Below are positions 18,678-27,501 of a stretch of 64,000 nucleotides of DNA, piece after piece. A program made the position numbers and the translations under genes. Under the pieces are notes generated by a model. The model ran no database searches. It had not been told where the DNA came from and saw only the letters and a program-made list of their open reading frames with translations. The DNA is from an uncultured Tenacibaculum sp. (GTDB taxonomy: Bacteria; Bacteroidota; Bacteroidia; Flavobacteriales; Flavobacteriaceae), in contig NZ_CANMMT010000005.1 in the NCBI RefSeq assembly GCF_947499065.1, positions 1 to 64,000 of the forward strand, in the 5' to 3' direction. The number at the start of each line of letters is the position of its first letter. Positions within the stretch are counted from its first letter, which is position 1.

Positions 18678-18682
18678 TTTTG
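18675..18682 (+). promoter_or_regulatory. -7 element overlapping the upstream stop codon
   Basis: TAATTTTG fits TAnnTTTG; its TAA is also the stop codon of the CAT-like gene. It lies 16 bases before the next ATG. No TTG box at the standard distance. Confidence 0.4.
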
Positions 18683-18698
18683 CAGCAAAATAATAATT

Positions 18699-18965
18699 AT
18701 GGCAAGCATAAAAAATTTAAAAAAGGATATAGATTATACATTAGGAGATATTCTTGATATCACTAATTTAGCAGCTCAGTTAAATTCAAATGTAGATTTA
18801 GAAAAGTCTGAAGCTATTAGAAATGAAATTTTTGAGGTGTATGATGATTTAATAGCTAAAGTTAATGCTAAAAATGTAGAGAATAAAAAAGCTCATTTTA
18901 AAGGTATTAGTGCTGAGTTAGAAACTAAAGCAAACGCTTTATTAGACAAGGTAAATAGCTTATAA
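18699..18965 (+). CDS. Small conserved flavobacterial hypothetical protein
   Basis: An 88-residue, probably all-helical, acidic and lysine-rich cytoplasmic protein (MASIKNLKKDIDYTLGDILD, LETKANALLDKVNSL). I recognise the type as a widespread small flavobacterial protein without known function. A terminator follows at 18990, and a -7-like element precedes it, so it may be expressed both with and apart from the kdsB operon. Confidence 0.75.
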   Translation: MASIKNLKKDIDYTLGDILDITNLAAQLNSNVDLEKSEAIRNEIFEVYDDLIAKVNAKNVENKKAHFKGISAELETKANALLDKVNSL

Positions 18966-18989
18966 TTTTATAGTTAATCAAAGTATTTG

Positions 18990-19023
18990 AAAAGCGAGAT
19001 TTTAATAAGTCTCGCTTTTTTTT
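18990..19023 (+). terminator. Rho-independent terminator
   Basis: AAAAGCGAGA / TCTCGCTTTT stem with a 10-base loop followed by a run of T, 25 bases after the stop at 18965. Confidence 0.9.
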
Positions 19024-19100
19024 GTAAATTTTAACATACAAGAAGGAATAAAATATTGTAAATTACGTTCTGTTATAAACAACTATTTTATCCCCTTATT

Positions 19101-19298
19101 ATGGCAAGAGCAATGTACGAATACACAAAAACAGTATTAAAGAAAGTAAGTTTTAATACTGATTTATTTTGTAGAGAACTTGAAAAAGCACTTAATAGAC
19201 TGTTACCTTACGAGATTGAAGAATTGACTATTTGGTTAAAACAGTATACAGCAAATAAACCTGATTTATATGTTTGTTTAGCTTTAGTAAAAAAATAA
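19101..19298 (+). CDS. Small hypothetical protein, 65 residues
   Basis: The ORF MARAMYEYTKTVLKKVSFNT runs to KPDLYVCLALVKK and is flanked by terminators on both sides, so it is an independent unit. The coding pattern (FCRELEKALNRLLPYEIEELTIWLKQ) is that of a small helical protein; such proteins occur widely in flavobacteria without assigned function. No metal site or membrane segment is seen. Confidence 0.7.
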   Translation: MARAMYEYTKTVLKKVSFNTDLFCRELEKALNRLLPYEIEELTIWLKQYTANKPDLYVCLALVKK

Positions 19299-19318
19299 AA
19301 TGTTGAATTTATTAAATA

Positions 19319-19344
19319 AAAAACCGAGCTTACGCTCGGTTTTT
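19319..19344 (+). terminator. Rho-independent terminator
   Basis: AAAAACCGAGC / GCTCGGTTTTT stem with a TTAC loop, 20 bases after the stop at 19298. Confidence 0.92.
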
Positions 19345-19491
19345 CTTTTGATTTACTTTGTTAGAAGTAAAGTAGTTTTAGAATTATTTTGTTAATCGAT
19401 GTGAAAACAAAGACGACTAATCTTTCATCAATTTTTTAATCTATTTTACTACTAACATTATGACACTTCCATAACTGAAAAGTCACAAAAA

Positions 19492-20385
19492 TTATAATTT
19501 ATTTAAGTATAGGCTTTTTATAATACCATCTGACAATCCAATTTTAGGAACATAAATTTTTCGAGCTCCACTCCATTTCATTGCTGAAAGGTATATTTTA
19601 GTAGCAGGAACAATAACGTCGGCTCTATCTGGGTTTAAACTTAATTCAGATATCCTTTCTTTATAACTCATCTTTTTCAAGAATTGGTATTGAGCATTTA
19701 AGTAAATATATGAAATAGGTTTTCCAGCATCTCTACCAGACATTTTAAACAATTTATTAATATTTCCTCCAGAACCTATTAAGGCAATACGTTTATAGTT
19801 TTGAGTATTTTCCTCAATCCATTGTTGTACTTTCTTAAAAAGAAGTTTGTTTTCAGATTTTTTATTGTTAATCAATCGAACAGTACCAATTTTAAATGAT
19901 TTTGAATTGATAATCTTTCCTTTAGAAAATAAAGTAAACTCGGTACTACCACCTCCAACATCTACATATAAATAGGTTGCGTCAGATTCTATTAATTCAT
20001 TTAAATCGGTAGAGAATATAATTGCGGCTTCTTTTTTACCATCAATAATATCAATTTCTACTTCAGTTTTTTCTAAAATGGTTTTGGCTACTTCATCTCC
20101 ATTTTCAGCTTCTCTCATTGCTGAGGTTGCACAAGCCTTGTATCTTTCAACTCCATGCACTTTCATAATTAATTTGAAAGCTTCCATGGCATCAATCATT
20201 CTACTGGTATTTTCTTCTGAAATAGCTCCAGAAACAAAAGAATCCGCTCCTAAACGAATAGGAACACGAACTAAAGAAGATTTTTTAAATAAGGGTTCTT
20301 TATTTTTTTGTTCTATAACATTGGCAACTAAGAGTCTTACTGCATTAGATCCTATATCTATAGCGCCATATTTTTTTATTTTCAA
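19492..20385 (-). CDS. Ppx/GppA family phosphatase
   Basis: The 297-residue protein is the short (N-terminal domain only) form of the Ppx/GppA family. It has the ASKHA phosphate motifs AIDIGSNAVRLLV (residues 8-20), the YLYVDVGGGSTEFTLF motif near 138 and IALIGSGGNINKL near 200. Members hydrolyse polyphosphate or convert pppGpp to ppGpp; the short form lacks the C-terminal HD domain. It is the last gene of a minus-strand set pdxH, sixA-like, ppx, 11 bases after the histidine phosphatase gene, a pairing that suggests a shared link to phosphate turnover. Confidence 0.9.
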   Translation of the reverse strand: MKIKKYGAIDIGSNAVRLLVANVIEQKNKEPLFKKSSLVRVPIRLGADSFVSGAISEENTSRMIDAMEAFKLIMKVHGVERYKACATSAMREAENGDEVAKTILEKTEVEIDIIDGKKEAAIIFSTDLNELIESDATYLYVDVGGGSTEFTLFSKGKIINSKSFKIGTVRLINNKKSENKLLFKKVQQWIEENTQNYKRIALIGSGGNINKLFKMSGRDAGKPISYIYLNAQYQFLKKMSYKERISELSLNPDRADVIVPATKIYLSAMKWSGARKIYVPKIGLSDGIIKSLYLNKL

Positions 20386-20396
20386 AATATATAATT

Positions 20397-20885
20397 TTAT
20401 CTATGATTCTTTGGAAACTCAACTAAGGTAGTAACACCTTTCTTAATGTTTTTCCAATGTTTTTCATTAAATTGAATACCAATAACTCCACAGGTTGCTA
20501 CATGCGCTATTGGTTTGTCACCAAATTTATTAACAAAACTGTTAATACCATGGTCATGACTAAATATTATAGCACTATTAAAACTATCGTCTAGTGCTTT
20601 AACGGTTTTTACTAAATAACCATCACTAAAACTATACAATTGTCGTTTAATTTGCAAGTTTGAAAGTGGGTAGCCGAAGTTTTCGCAAAAGATTACTGCG
20701 GTATGAAGAGCCCTGTTTGCACTACTTGAAACAAAAACATCTGGTTTATTTATTTCTTTAGCAAGATATTTAGATAATAGATGTGCATCATTAATACCAC
20801 GCTCTTTTAGAGGCCTGTCAATGTCTGCTACACTGTCATATTTCCAAGAAGACTTGGCGTGACGAACGATATAAAGTGTTTTCAT
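20397..20885 (-). CDS. SixA-like histidine phosphatase
   Basis: The 162-residue protein starts MKTLYIVRHAKSSWKY, with the phosphohistidine motif RHA in place of RHG as in SixA, then DRPLKERGINDAHLLSKYL, SSSANRALHTAVIF and IIFSHDHGINSF with the second catalytic His. It belongs to the minimal SixA branch of the histidine phosphatase superfamily; E. coli SixA dephosphorylates phosphohistidine proteins, but the substrate here is unknown. It is encoded 31 bases after pdxH and just before ppx. Confidence 0.88.
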   Translation of the reverse strand: MKTLYIVRHAKSSWKYDSVADIDRPLKERGINDAHLLSKYLAKEINKPDVFVSSSANRALHTAVIFCENFGYPLSNLQIKRQLYSFSDGYLVKTVKALDDSFNSAIIFSHDHGINSFVNKFGDKPIAHVATCGVIGIQFNEKHWKNIKKGVTTLVEFPKNHR

Positions 20886-20916
20886 TTAATTTAATAAAAG
20901 CTTTGTAAATATAAAA

Positions 20917-21564
20917 CTATGGGGCTAAACGTTCAAGTTTCCAAGAAAAATCTTTTTGCAAGGTATATCGAATGCGATCGTGCATTCTATTGGGGCGTCC
21001 TTGCCAAAATTCTATAGAAACAGGTTTTACCATGAATCCTCCCCAATGTGGAGGACGTGTAATTTCTTTACCTTTAAACCTTTCTTCGGTTTCTTTTAAT
21101 TTATTATCTAGTTCTTCACGAGAAGCTACTACTTCACTTTGATTTGAAGCCCAAGCTCCTAATTTACTACCATCTGGTCTTGATTCAAAATAACCGTCCG
21201 ATAAGTTCTCTGCTAGTTTTTCTGCTTTTCCTTTTATAATTATTTGCTGCTCTAAGCCTGCCCAGAAAAACGATAAGCATACATTATTGTTTTTTACTAT
21301 TGCCTTTCCTTTCTCTGAATTGTAATTGGTATAGAATACAAAGCCTTCCCAAGTATATTTTTTTAATAATACAACTCTGTTTTTAGGGAAACCGTCCAAT
21401 CCTAATGATGAAATGGTCATAGCATTGGCTTCATCTACCATTTCTGATTCATCGGCTACAAAAAACCAATCTCTAAATAGTTCAATTGGGTTTTCTGGAC
21501 AATGTTCTTTTAATAATTCCTTTTTCTCGTATGATTTTCTATAATTGCTTAAATCGTGTGACAT
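20917..21564 (-). CDS. pdxH: Pyridoxamine 5'-phosphate oxidase
   Basis: The 215-residue product is full length. It carries DANAMTISSLGLDGFPKNRVVLLK with FMN contacts, FYTNYNSEKGKAI, FFWAGLEQQIIIKGKAE, FESRPDGSKLGAWASNQSE, and the C-terminal signature VSIEFWQGRPNRMHDRIRY. It makes pyridoxal phosphate from PNP/PMP. It heads the minus-strand unit that continues with the SixA-like and Ppx/GppA genes; the 236-base gap upstream to the divergent TonB-dependent receptor should hold both promoters. Confidence 0.96.
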   Translation of the reverse strand: MSHDLSNYRKSYEKKELLKEHCPENPIELFRDWFFVADESEMVDEANAMTISSLGLDGFPKNRVVLLKKYTWEGFVFYTNYNSEKGKAIVKNNNVCLSFFWAGLEQQIIIKGKAEKLAENLSDGYFESRPDGSKLGAWASNQSEVVASREELDNKLKETEERFKGKEITRPPHWGGFMVKPVSIEFWQGRPNRMHDRIRYTLQKDFSWKLERLAP

Positions 21565-21800
21565 TATAAGTTTTTATACTGTGTAAAAGTACGATTTTAT
21601 ATAGTGTTAGTGGCTTTTTAGCTTGTGAAATTTAGCAAGATTTGGAAAATAGAAAGCAAGAAATGTCAAGTTTGAAACATAAAGTGTGAGTTAGTTTTGT
21701 GCAAGAAAAACAGTTCGTCAATATAATTATACAGTTGGGTATTGTTTTTTACTTTAAAAATTAAAAAGAGCGCAGTTTTGTCCTATCAAATAACAAAACA

Positions 21801-23957
21801 ATGAAACAACTATTATTTATTTTAGCTTTATTTATTCAGTGCAGCATATTTGCTCAAACTACTATTTCTGGAAATGTAGTAGATGAAAAGGGTGTTCCAA
21901 TTGAAGGAGCAAATGTATACTTAGATGGTACGTATGATGGTACTTCTACTGATGCTGAAGGAAACTTTTCTTTTAGAACTTCTGAAAAAGGCACTCAAGT
22001 TTTAACCATCTCTTTTATTTCTTTTGAAACCTTTATTAAAACTGCAGATGTTACACAACTAAAAAATGTAAAAGTTAAATTAAGAGAAGACGTTAATACT
22101 TTAGATGCTGTTAACATTAATGCGGGAACTTTTGAAGCTGGTGATAACGCTAAGGTTACTGCTTTAAAACCTTTGGATATTGTAACCACAGCTAGTGCTT
22201 TGGGGGATTTTGTAGGTGCTTTACAAACACTTCCTGGTACTTCTGCAAATGAAGAAGATGGGCGTTTATTTGTGCGTGGAGGTGATGCAAATGAAGCTCA
22301 AATTTTTGTTGATGGTATCCGTGTGTTTACTCCATATGCTCCTTCAGCAAGAAACATTCCTACTCGTGGTCGTTTTTCTCCTTTCTTATTTAAAGGTATT
22401 AACTTTTCTACTGGTGGTTACTCTGCTGAATATGGTCAAGCTTTGTCGAGTGTACTATTATTAAATACGAATGATGAGGCTTTAGAAGAAAAAACTGATT
22501 TGTCTTTTATGACTGTAGGTTTGGGTGTTGGAAATACTCAGATTTTCGGAAAGAACTCTTTAAGTGTTAATGCTTCTTATATTAATCTAGCTCCATATCA
22601 AAACTTATTTCCTGACAGAAATAAATGGAACAGACCTGTTCAAGCTTTAAGTGGAGAAGCTGTGTATAGGTTTAAGTTTGAAGATGAGTCGATATTAAAA
22701 TTATATGGTGCTTTTAGTTATACTGATTTTGATATGATTCAGGATGATATTAACTATGTTGATGGTTTTCGTTTTGGTTTAAGAAATAGAAATCTATACT
22801 TTAACTCTTCGTATAAAAACAGTTTTGGGAATGGATGGAAAATTAGAACTGGTTTCAGTTTTACTAATGATTATTCTGATATCAATGTTTTAGATGATAA
22901 AGTTATTGATGAAGAAAATTCTGCTCATATGAAAGTTGCTTTGCAAAAACGTTTTTCTAACAGATTTAAATTAAACTTTGGTGCTGAGTATTTTATTACA
23001 GACTTTGCTGAAGATTTTAGAGGAGCTAGTAGCGGAAACTTTAACTATGGTTTTGATAATAATATTGTTGCTACTTATGCTGAAGCTGATATTTTCTTTT
23101 CTAAAAAGTTAGGTTCTAAGATTGGGGTTCGTGGTGAGTATTCTGAGTTATTTAATGAGTTTACAGTTTCTCCAAGAGTATCGTTAGCCTATAAATCTGG
23201 TGAAAGTTCTCAGTTCTCTTTAGCATATGGTCGTTTCTATCAGAATCCTAAGAATGATTATTTAAAGTTTAATACCAATTTTAAAGCTGAAAACACGTCT
23301 CATTTTATTGCGAACTTTCAATATGTGAAAAACAAACAGATTTTTAGAATTGATGGTTATTACAAAAAGTATAATGATTTAGTGAAGTACGATACGAATT
23401 TTGCCTTGCCTACATCTAATTATTCTAACTTGGGTGAAGGTTATGCTAAGGGGATTGATGTGTTTTGGAGAGATAATAAAAATATTAAGAATACCGACTA
23501 TTGGGTTTCGTACTCATTTTTAGATACTGAAAGAGATTATAAGAATTATCCTACCAAGGCAACTCCTAATTTCGCTTCTTCGCATAATGTTTCTGTGGTT
23601 GCTAAACATTGGATTGCCGATTGGAAAAGTCAAGTTGGATTTAGTTACAACTTTGCTTCTGGTAGAACTTATACGAACCCTAATGAACCTGGTTTCTTAA
23701 ATAATAAAACAAAGAACTATAATTCGGTAAGTGTAAACTGGGCATATTTATTGAGTCAACAAAAAATTCTGTATTTTTCTGTAAACAATGTTTTAGGTAC
23801 TCAAAATGTTTTTGGATATAATTATAAAAATACGCCTAATGTTAATGGAACTTTTGATAGACAAGCTATTACTCCAAATGCTGATACCTTTTTCTTTGTT
23901 GGATTTTTCTGGACAATAAGTGATAATAAAAAAGATAATCAATTAAATAATTTATAA
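21801..23957 (+). CDS. TonB-dependent receptor with carboxypeptidase-regulatory-like N domain
   Basis: The 718-residue protein has a signal peptide (to FAQ), a CarboxypepD-reg-like Ig domain (TISGNVVDEKGVPIEGANVYLDG, about 20-95), a plug domain (TLPGTSANEEDGRLFVRGGDANEAQIFVDG, about 120-225), and a C-terminal beta barrel ending in a Phe-rich strand (FFFVGFFWTI). It is on the short side for a TonB-dependent transporter but appears complete. It would move an unknown large or scarce substrate across the outer membrane. No SusD partner is encoded; downstream come an exported alpha/beta hydrolase, a DUF2141 protein and a TPR protein that look like one functional group. Confidence 0.9.
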   Translation: MKQLLFILALFIQCSIFAQTTISGNVVDEKGVPIEGANVYLDGTYDGTSTDAEGNFSFRTSEKGTQVLTISFISFETFIKTADVTQLKNVKVKLREDVNTLDAVNINAGTFEAGDNAKVTALKPLDIVTTASALGDFVGALQTLPGTSANEEDGRLFVRGGDANEAQIFVDGIRVFTPYAPSARNIPTRGRFSPFLFKGINFSTGGYSAEYGQALSSVLLLNTNDEALEEKTDLSFMTVGLGVGNTQIFGKNSLSVNASYINLAPYQNLFPDRNKWNRPVQALSGEAVYRFKFEDESILKLYGAFSYTDFDMIQDDINYVDGFRFGLRNRNLYFNSSYKNSFGNGWKIRTGFSFTNDYSDINVLDDKVIDEENSAHMKVALQKRFSNRFKLNFGAEYFITDFAEDFRGASSGNFNYGFDNNIVATYAEADIFFSKKLGSKIGVRGEYSELFNEFTVSPRVSLAYKSGESSQFSLAYGRFYQNPKNDYLKFNTNFKAENTSHFIANFQYVKNKQIFRIDGYYKKYNDLVKYDTNFALPTSNYSNLGEGYAKGIDVFWRDNKNIKNTDYWVSYSFLDTERDYKNYPTKATPNFASSHNVSVVAKHWIADWKSQVGFSYNFASGRTYTNPNEPGFLNNKTKNYNSVSVNWAYLLSQQKILYFSVNNVLGTQNVFGYNYKNTPNVNGTFDRQAITPNADTFFFVGFFWTISDNKKDNQLNNL

Positions 23958-24060
23958 GTTTTACAGTTCAGTATTAAAAAAGTACAATTCAGACAAAGTC
24001 TTTTTTATTGCCTCTATATAATCATCAAATTTGAAGAGTCAATTAATTAAAACTCTAAAA

Positions 24061-24867
24061 ATGAAAAAAGTAAAAATAAGTATCATCATATTTCTTACAG
24101 CTGTTTGTCAGTTTGCCAATGCTCAGTTTGAAGATAAATTTTATTTTCCTAAAAAAGATTGGATAGAAGTTTCAGTACCATATTCAGAAGAATTTATTCC
24201 TGTAAATACTGATACAATTCATACAGCTTTCTTTAAATCAACAGCAAAGCCTAAGGCAACTATTATGTTTTTTCATGGGGCAGGAGGTAATATTTCAACT
24301 TATATGTATATGATTGAACCTTTACTTGAAAACGGATACCAAGTGTATGCTGTAGATTTTAGAGGTTATGGAAAATCGACTGGAAAATCAACTCATATAA
24401 ACATTAAAGAAGATGTAAGGGTAGTATATTCAAAAATGAAAATGCAAGAGAAGATAAGTGGGACAAAATTGATAGTGATGGGAGCTTCTCTAGGATGTCA
24501 AATTGCTACTTACATAGCCAATGATAAACAAGATGAGGTTGCTGCATTAATTTTGGATGGAGGTTTTGCATCATTTGCCGATGTAGCTAAGTTATATGCT
24601 CCAAAAGAAGCACATTCTTATATTGATATGGCTTTAGGTAAAATGTACCCTTCTAAAGAAGTGATTAAAGAAATTGAAAATATGCCAAAGCTAATTATAC
24701 ATGGGGAAAATGATAAGTCTATTCCTATGAGTCAGTCAGAAATTGTATTTAAAAACGCTAAAGAACCAAAAGCGTTTTTTATTTCAGAAAATGATCATTT
24801 AGATGCGTTAAAATTAGAAACAAAAAAAGTAATTAAGGAAATAGATAAACTAATAACAGTTCAGTAA
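24061..24867 (+). CDS. Exported alpha/beta hydrolase
   Basis: I use the ATG at 24061 because MKKVKISIIIFLTAV begins a signal peptide ending at ANAQ; the ORF-track start adds 10 residues before it. The 268-residue protein has oxyanion motif FFHGAGGN, the lid-like FRGYGKSTG, the nucleophile elbow GASLGCQIA (Ser), HGENDKSIP with the acid residue and ENDHLDAL with the His. It resembles BAAT/acyl-CoA-thioester hydrolase or S9-type esterases acting in the periplasm. It follows the TonB-dependent receptor by about 100 bases. Confidence 0.85.
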   Translation: MKKVKISIIIFLTAVCQFANAQFEDKFYFPKKDWIEVSVPYSEEFIPVNTDTIHTAFFKSTAKPKATIMFFHGAGGNISTYMYMIEPLLENGYQVYAVDFRGYGKSTGKSTHINIKEDVRVVYSKMKMQEKISGTKLIVMGASLGCQIATYIANDKQDEVAALILDGGFASFADVAKLYAPKEAHSYIDMALGKMYPSKEVIKEIENMPKLIIHGENDKSIPMSQSEIVFKNAKEPKAFFISENDHLDALKLETKKVIKEIDKLITVQ

Positions 24868-24950
24868 TATAATTTAACAACTCAGAATAATTTATTGTTT
24901 CATATTAAAGAAGTTATTGATATTTGAAAACACAATTAAAAACCAACACT

Positions 24951-25370
24951 ATGCAAAGAATCATTTTACTAACCGTGCTAATTTTTGGAGGAATGTTAAG
25001 TACTCTAGCACAAAATAATCACACGATAACTATTGATTTCACAGGAATGAAATCTGATAAAGGAAGCTTATTTGTAGCCTTATACAATTCTAAAGATTCT
25101 TTTTTAAAGAATGGTTATAAAGGGGAAATTGTTAAGATTAACGAAAAGAAAGCCACTGTACAATTTAAAGATGTTCCTTCTGGTACTTACGCTGTTTCTT
25201 CTTTTCACGATGAAAATGATAATAAAAAAATGGACACCAACTTTTTTGGTATTCCAAAAGAACCTATAGGGATTTCTAACGATGCCAAAGGGTTTATGGG
25301 CCCTCCAAAATACAAGGATGCAAAATTTGAAGTAAACAAAGACACAACACTATCAATTAACGTAAAATAA
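24951..25370 (+). CDS. DUF2141 domain protein, exported
   Basis: The start is the ATG at 24951 (MQRIILLTVLIFGGMLSTLAQ, signal peptide), not the upstream TTG. The 119-residue mature part is a DUF2141 domain: GSLFVALYNSKDSFL, VQFKDVPSGTYAVSSFHDENDNKKMDTN, GIPKEPIGISNDAKG, GPPKYKDAKFEV. This beta-sandwich family is widespread in Bacteroidota next to TonB-dependent receptors, with no known activity. It ends 6 bases before the next gene, so the two are co-transcribed. Confidence 0.88.
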   Translation: MQRIILLTVLIFGGMLSTLAQNNHTITIDFTGMKSDKGSLFVALYNSKDSFLKNGYKGEIVKINEKKATVQFKDVPSGTYAVSSFHDENDNKKMDTNFFGIPKEPIGISNDAKGFMGPPKYKDAKFEVNKDTTLSINVK

Positions 25371-25376
25371 TTAAAC

Positions 25377-26003
25377 ATGAAAAAAGTAATCACAATAATC
25401 ATATTGGTTTTCGCTACTAATATGTTCGCACAAAGTCAATATGAAAAAGGAATGGCCAAAGCTTTTGATCTTTGGGAAAATAAAAAGAACGCTGAAGCTT
25501 CTCAATTATTTGAAAGAATTGCAAAAGCTGAAAAAGACAATTGGTTGCCTCCATACTATGCAGCTACCATTGAAATTTTAGGAAGTTTTCAAATAAAAGA
25601 AGAAGCTAAGTTAATAGCTAAGCTTACGAAAGCTCAAGAGTTTTTAGATATGGCGAAAGCTGTTTCTCCAAACAATCCTGAGATTTTAATTACTCAAGCC
25701 TTTTTAAATGTTGGATACATGGCTTTTGATGGAAAAAAATATGGAATGACTAAGTCTATGGCAAATGCTAGTTTATATGCTAAGGCTTTTGAATTAGCAC
25801 CTAATAATCCAAGAGTTGTTTTAAGTAAGGCAGAATCTGATATGGGAGCGGCTCGTTTCTTTGGACAGTCTACAGAACCATTTTGTAAAGATGTTAAAAG
25901 AGCTATTGAACTTGCTAAGAAAGAAAAAATTAGTCAGAAATTTTACCCAAGGTTTATGATGAAAAGGGCTGAGGGTGTGTTGAAACAATGTGAGAAAAAA
26001 TAA
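25377..26003 (+). CDS. Exported tetratricopeptide-like protein
   Basis: The 208-residue protein has a signal peptide (to FAQ) and then helical repeats of TPR type (YEKGMAKAFDLWENKKNAEA, AKAVSPNNPEILITQAFLN, AYAKAFELAPNNPRVVLSKA variants). It should be a periplasmic or outer-membrane-associated scaffold. It is the last of the four-gene set behind the TonB-dependent receptor. No catalytic motif is seen. Confidence 0.8.
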   Translation: MKKVITIIILVFATNMFAQSQYEKGMAKAFDLWENKKNAEASQLFERIAKAEKDNWLPPYYAATIEILGSFQIKEEAKLIAKLTKAQEFLDMAKAVSPNNPEILITQAFLNVGYMAFDGKKYGMTKSMANASLYAKAFELAPNNPRVVLSKAESDMGAARFFGQSTEPFCKDVKRAIELAKKEKISQKFYPRFMMKRAEGVLKQCEKK

Positions 26004-26059
26004 CATAAAGTTCATAATCAAATAGCTATTTTTACAATCCACAACACAAACTAAAATTA

Positions 26060-26722
26060 ATGGCTTTAAAAGCAGTATTATTTGATATGGACGGTGTTAT
26101 TGTAGACACTGAGCCTTTACACAAACAAGCATATTTTTTAATGTTCGAAAAAGTAGGGATTGATGTTTCTCAGGAATTATACAATTCTTATACCGGACAA
26201 TCTACTATTGAAATATGTAAGGATTTAGTTAATAAATTTAACTTATCGTTAGCAGCTACCGAATTGGTGGCTTATAAAAGAGCCTTTTTTAAAGAGCTCT
26301 TTTTTTCTGATGATAACGATTTACAATTATTAGATGGCGTTTTCGATTTAATTAAAGATTATTACGATAACAATGTTACTTTGGTTTTAGCTTCTTCGGC
26401 TTCTATGGTTACTATCAATAATGTTTTTGATAAATTTGGATTGAACCCATACTTTAAAGGTAAAATTAGTGGTGCCGATTTAAAGGCTTCGAAGCCGCAT
26501 CCTGAAATTTTTATAAAAGCTGCTGAAATTGCTGGTTTTGCTAAGGAGGAGTGTATAGTTATAGAAGATTCTACCAATGGTATTAGAGCTGCTTACGATG
26601 GAGGAATTTTCTGTGTTGCTTATAAAAGCACTCATTCTAAAGGACAAGATTATAGTTTAGCTCAGAAAATAGTTACTAGTTTTTCTGAAATCAAATATGA
26701 TTTGAGTAAAGAACTTGTTTAG
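26060..26722 (+). CDS. HAD-superfamily hydrolase, beta-phosphoglucomutase-like
   Basis: The 220-residue protein has all HAD motifs of the beta-PGM/phosphatase branch: LFDMDGVIVDTEPLHKQAY (residues 7-25), LVLASSAS, KPHPEIFIKAAE and CIVIEDSTNGIRAAYDGG. A small helical cap lies between motifs I and II. Substrates in this branch are sugar phosphates or similar; the exact one is not deducible. Its stop overlaps by 4 bases the stop of the convergent SGNH gene. Confidence 0.9.
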   Translation: MALKAVLFDMDGVIVDTEPLHKQAYFLMFEKVGIDVSQELYNSYTGQSTIEICKDLVNKFNLSLAATELVAYKRAFFKELFFSDDNDLQLLDGVFDLIKDYYDNNVTLVLASSASMVTINNVFDKFGLNPYFKGKISGADLKASKPHPEIFIKAAEIAGFAKEECIVIEDSTNGIRAAYDGGIFCVAYKSTHSKGQDYSLAQKIVTSFSEIKYDLSKELV

Positions 26723-27438
26723 TTTGCTTCTTTTATAATGTATTCTATCATTTTATGAAATGATGTAGAATCGCTAATCCATTGTGAATAGTCTTTATAG
26801 TTTAATTCTTTTAGGCTTTTCTCTGGATGTAACTTATGATATATTGTCAAAGCTGCTAGGAAACTTCCAGCTTTTGACGGATGAAAATTGTCAAGGCTAT
26901 ATAGTTTTGACAATTTTTTATTTGTATTGTAGGCTTTCCATACTTTTCCTACTGGAAATAGTAAGGCGTTATTTTTCTTTGCTGCAGTTTCATGGTTTTG
27001 GATTACTTTATCAAATGTATAGTAATATTGTACCGATGGCCATACCATAAAATATCCTAACTGTGCTTGGTGTTTACTTACTAAGGTTTTCATTTTTGCT
27101 CCATCTTCTTCTAACATTCTTTTACCTGCTGCTTGCGATGATGGTCCTTGTTGTATTAGTATATAATCGTATTGTTTCTTGTTAAGTTGTTTTTGCACGT
27201 TTCCATCGTGTAAATGATCTATAATTGCATAGTTTGGTAAACATATACTTGTGGTACTTATAGTTGTTCCATTTTGTTTACCTATGTATTCTAATATTTG
27301 CGGCATGTTATTAGAATAAGTTAAACTATTACCAACAAACATTATTCTTTGTGCGTTTACTGATACTTGTATTAATATAATGATGAGTAGGATTATTCTT
27401 TTCAAGACTAACTTTTTTCTAAATTGAACTTGTAACAA
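26719..27438 (-). CDS. Exported SGNH/GDSL hydrolase-like protein
   Basis: The 239-residue product has an N-terminal hydrophobic segment ending NAQ and then IMFVGNSLTYSNNMPQIL, with the block I Ser of GNSLT, a Gly/Asn block (CLPNYAIIDHLHDG, QQGPSS) and a C-terminal DNFHPSKAG, the block V Asp-x-x-His. It is therefore a probable serine esterase or deacylase acting outside the cytoplasm. The start may be downstream of the annotated ATG (the signal peptide proper starts near LKRIILLII). Its 3' end overlaps the convergent HAD gene by 4 bases. Confidence 0.78.
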   Translation of the reverse strand: MLQVQFRKKLVLKRIILLIIILIQVSVNAQRIMFVGNSLTYSNNMPQILEYIGKQNGTTISTTSICLPNYAIIDHLHDGNVQKQLNKKQYDYILIQQGPSSQAAGKRMLEEDGAKMKTLVSKHQAQLGYFMVWPSVQYYYTFDKVIQNHETAAKKNNALLFPVGKVWKAYNTNKKLSKLYSLDNFHPSKAGSFLAALTIYHKLHPEKSLKELNYKDYSQWISDSTSFHKMIEYIIKEAN

Positions 27439-27446
27439 AGATAACT

Positions 27447-27479
27447 GAAAAGAGGTGAATGTGTTTTTCTCCTCTTTTC
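27447..27479 (-). terminator. Terminator of the nitroreductase gene
   Basis: GAAAAGAGG / CCTCTTTTC stem with a T-rich loop, 22 bases beyond the minus-strand stop at 27502 and just upstream of the SGNH gene start. Confidence 0.7.
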
Positions 27480-27501
27480 TGCTTTCTTTTAATCGAATTT
27501 A

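Noticed and set aside
21720-21800. Promoter of the TonB-dependent receptor (CAGTTTTG)
   Set aside because: First base deviates from TAnnTTTG and no TTG box lies at proper distance, so I did not list it.
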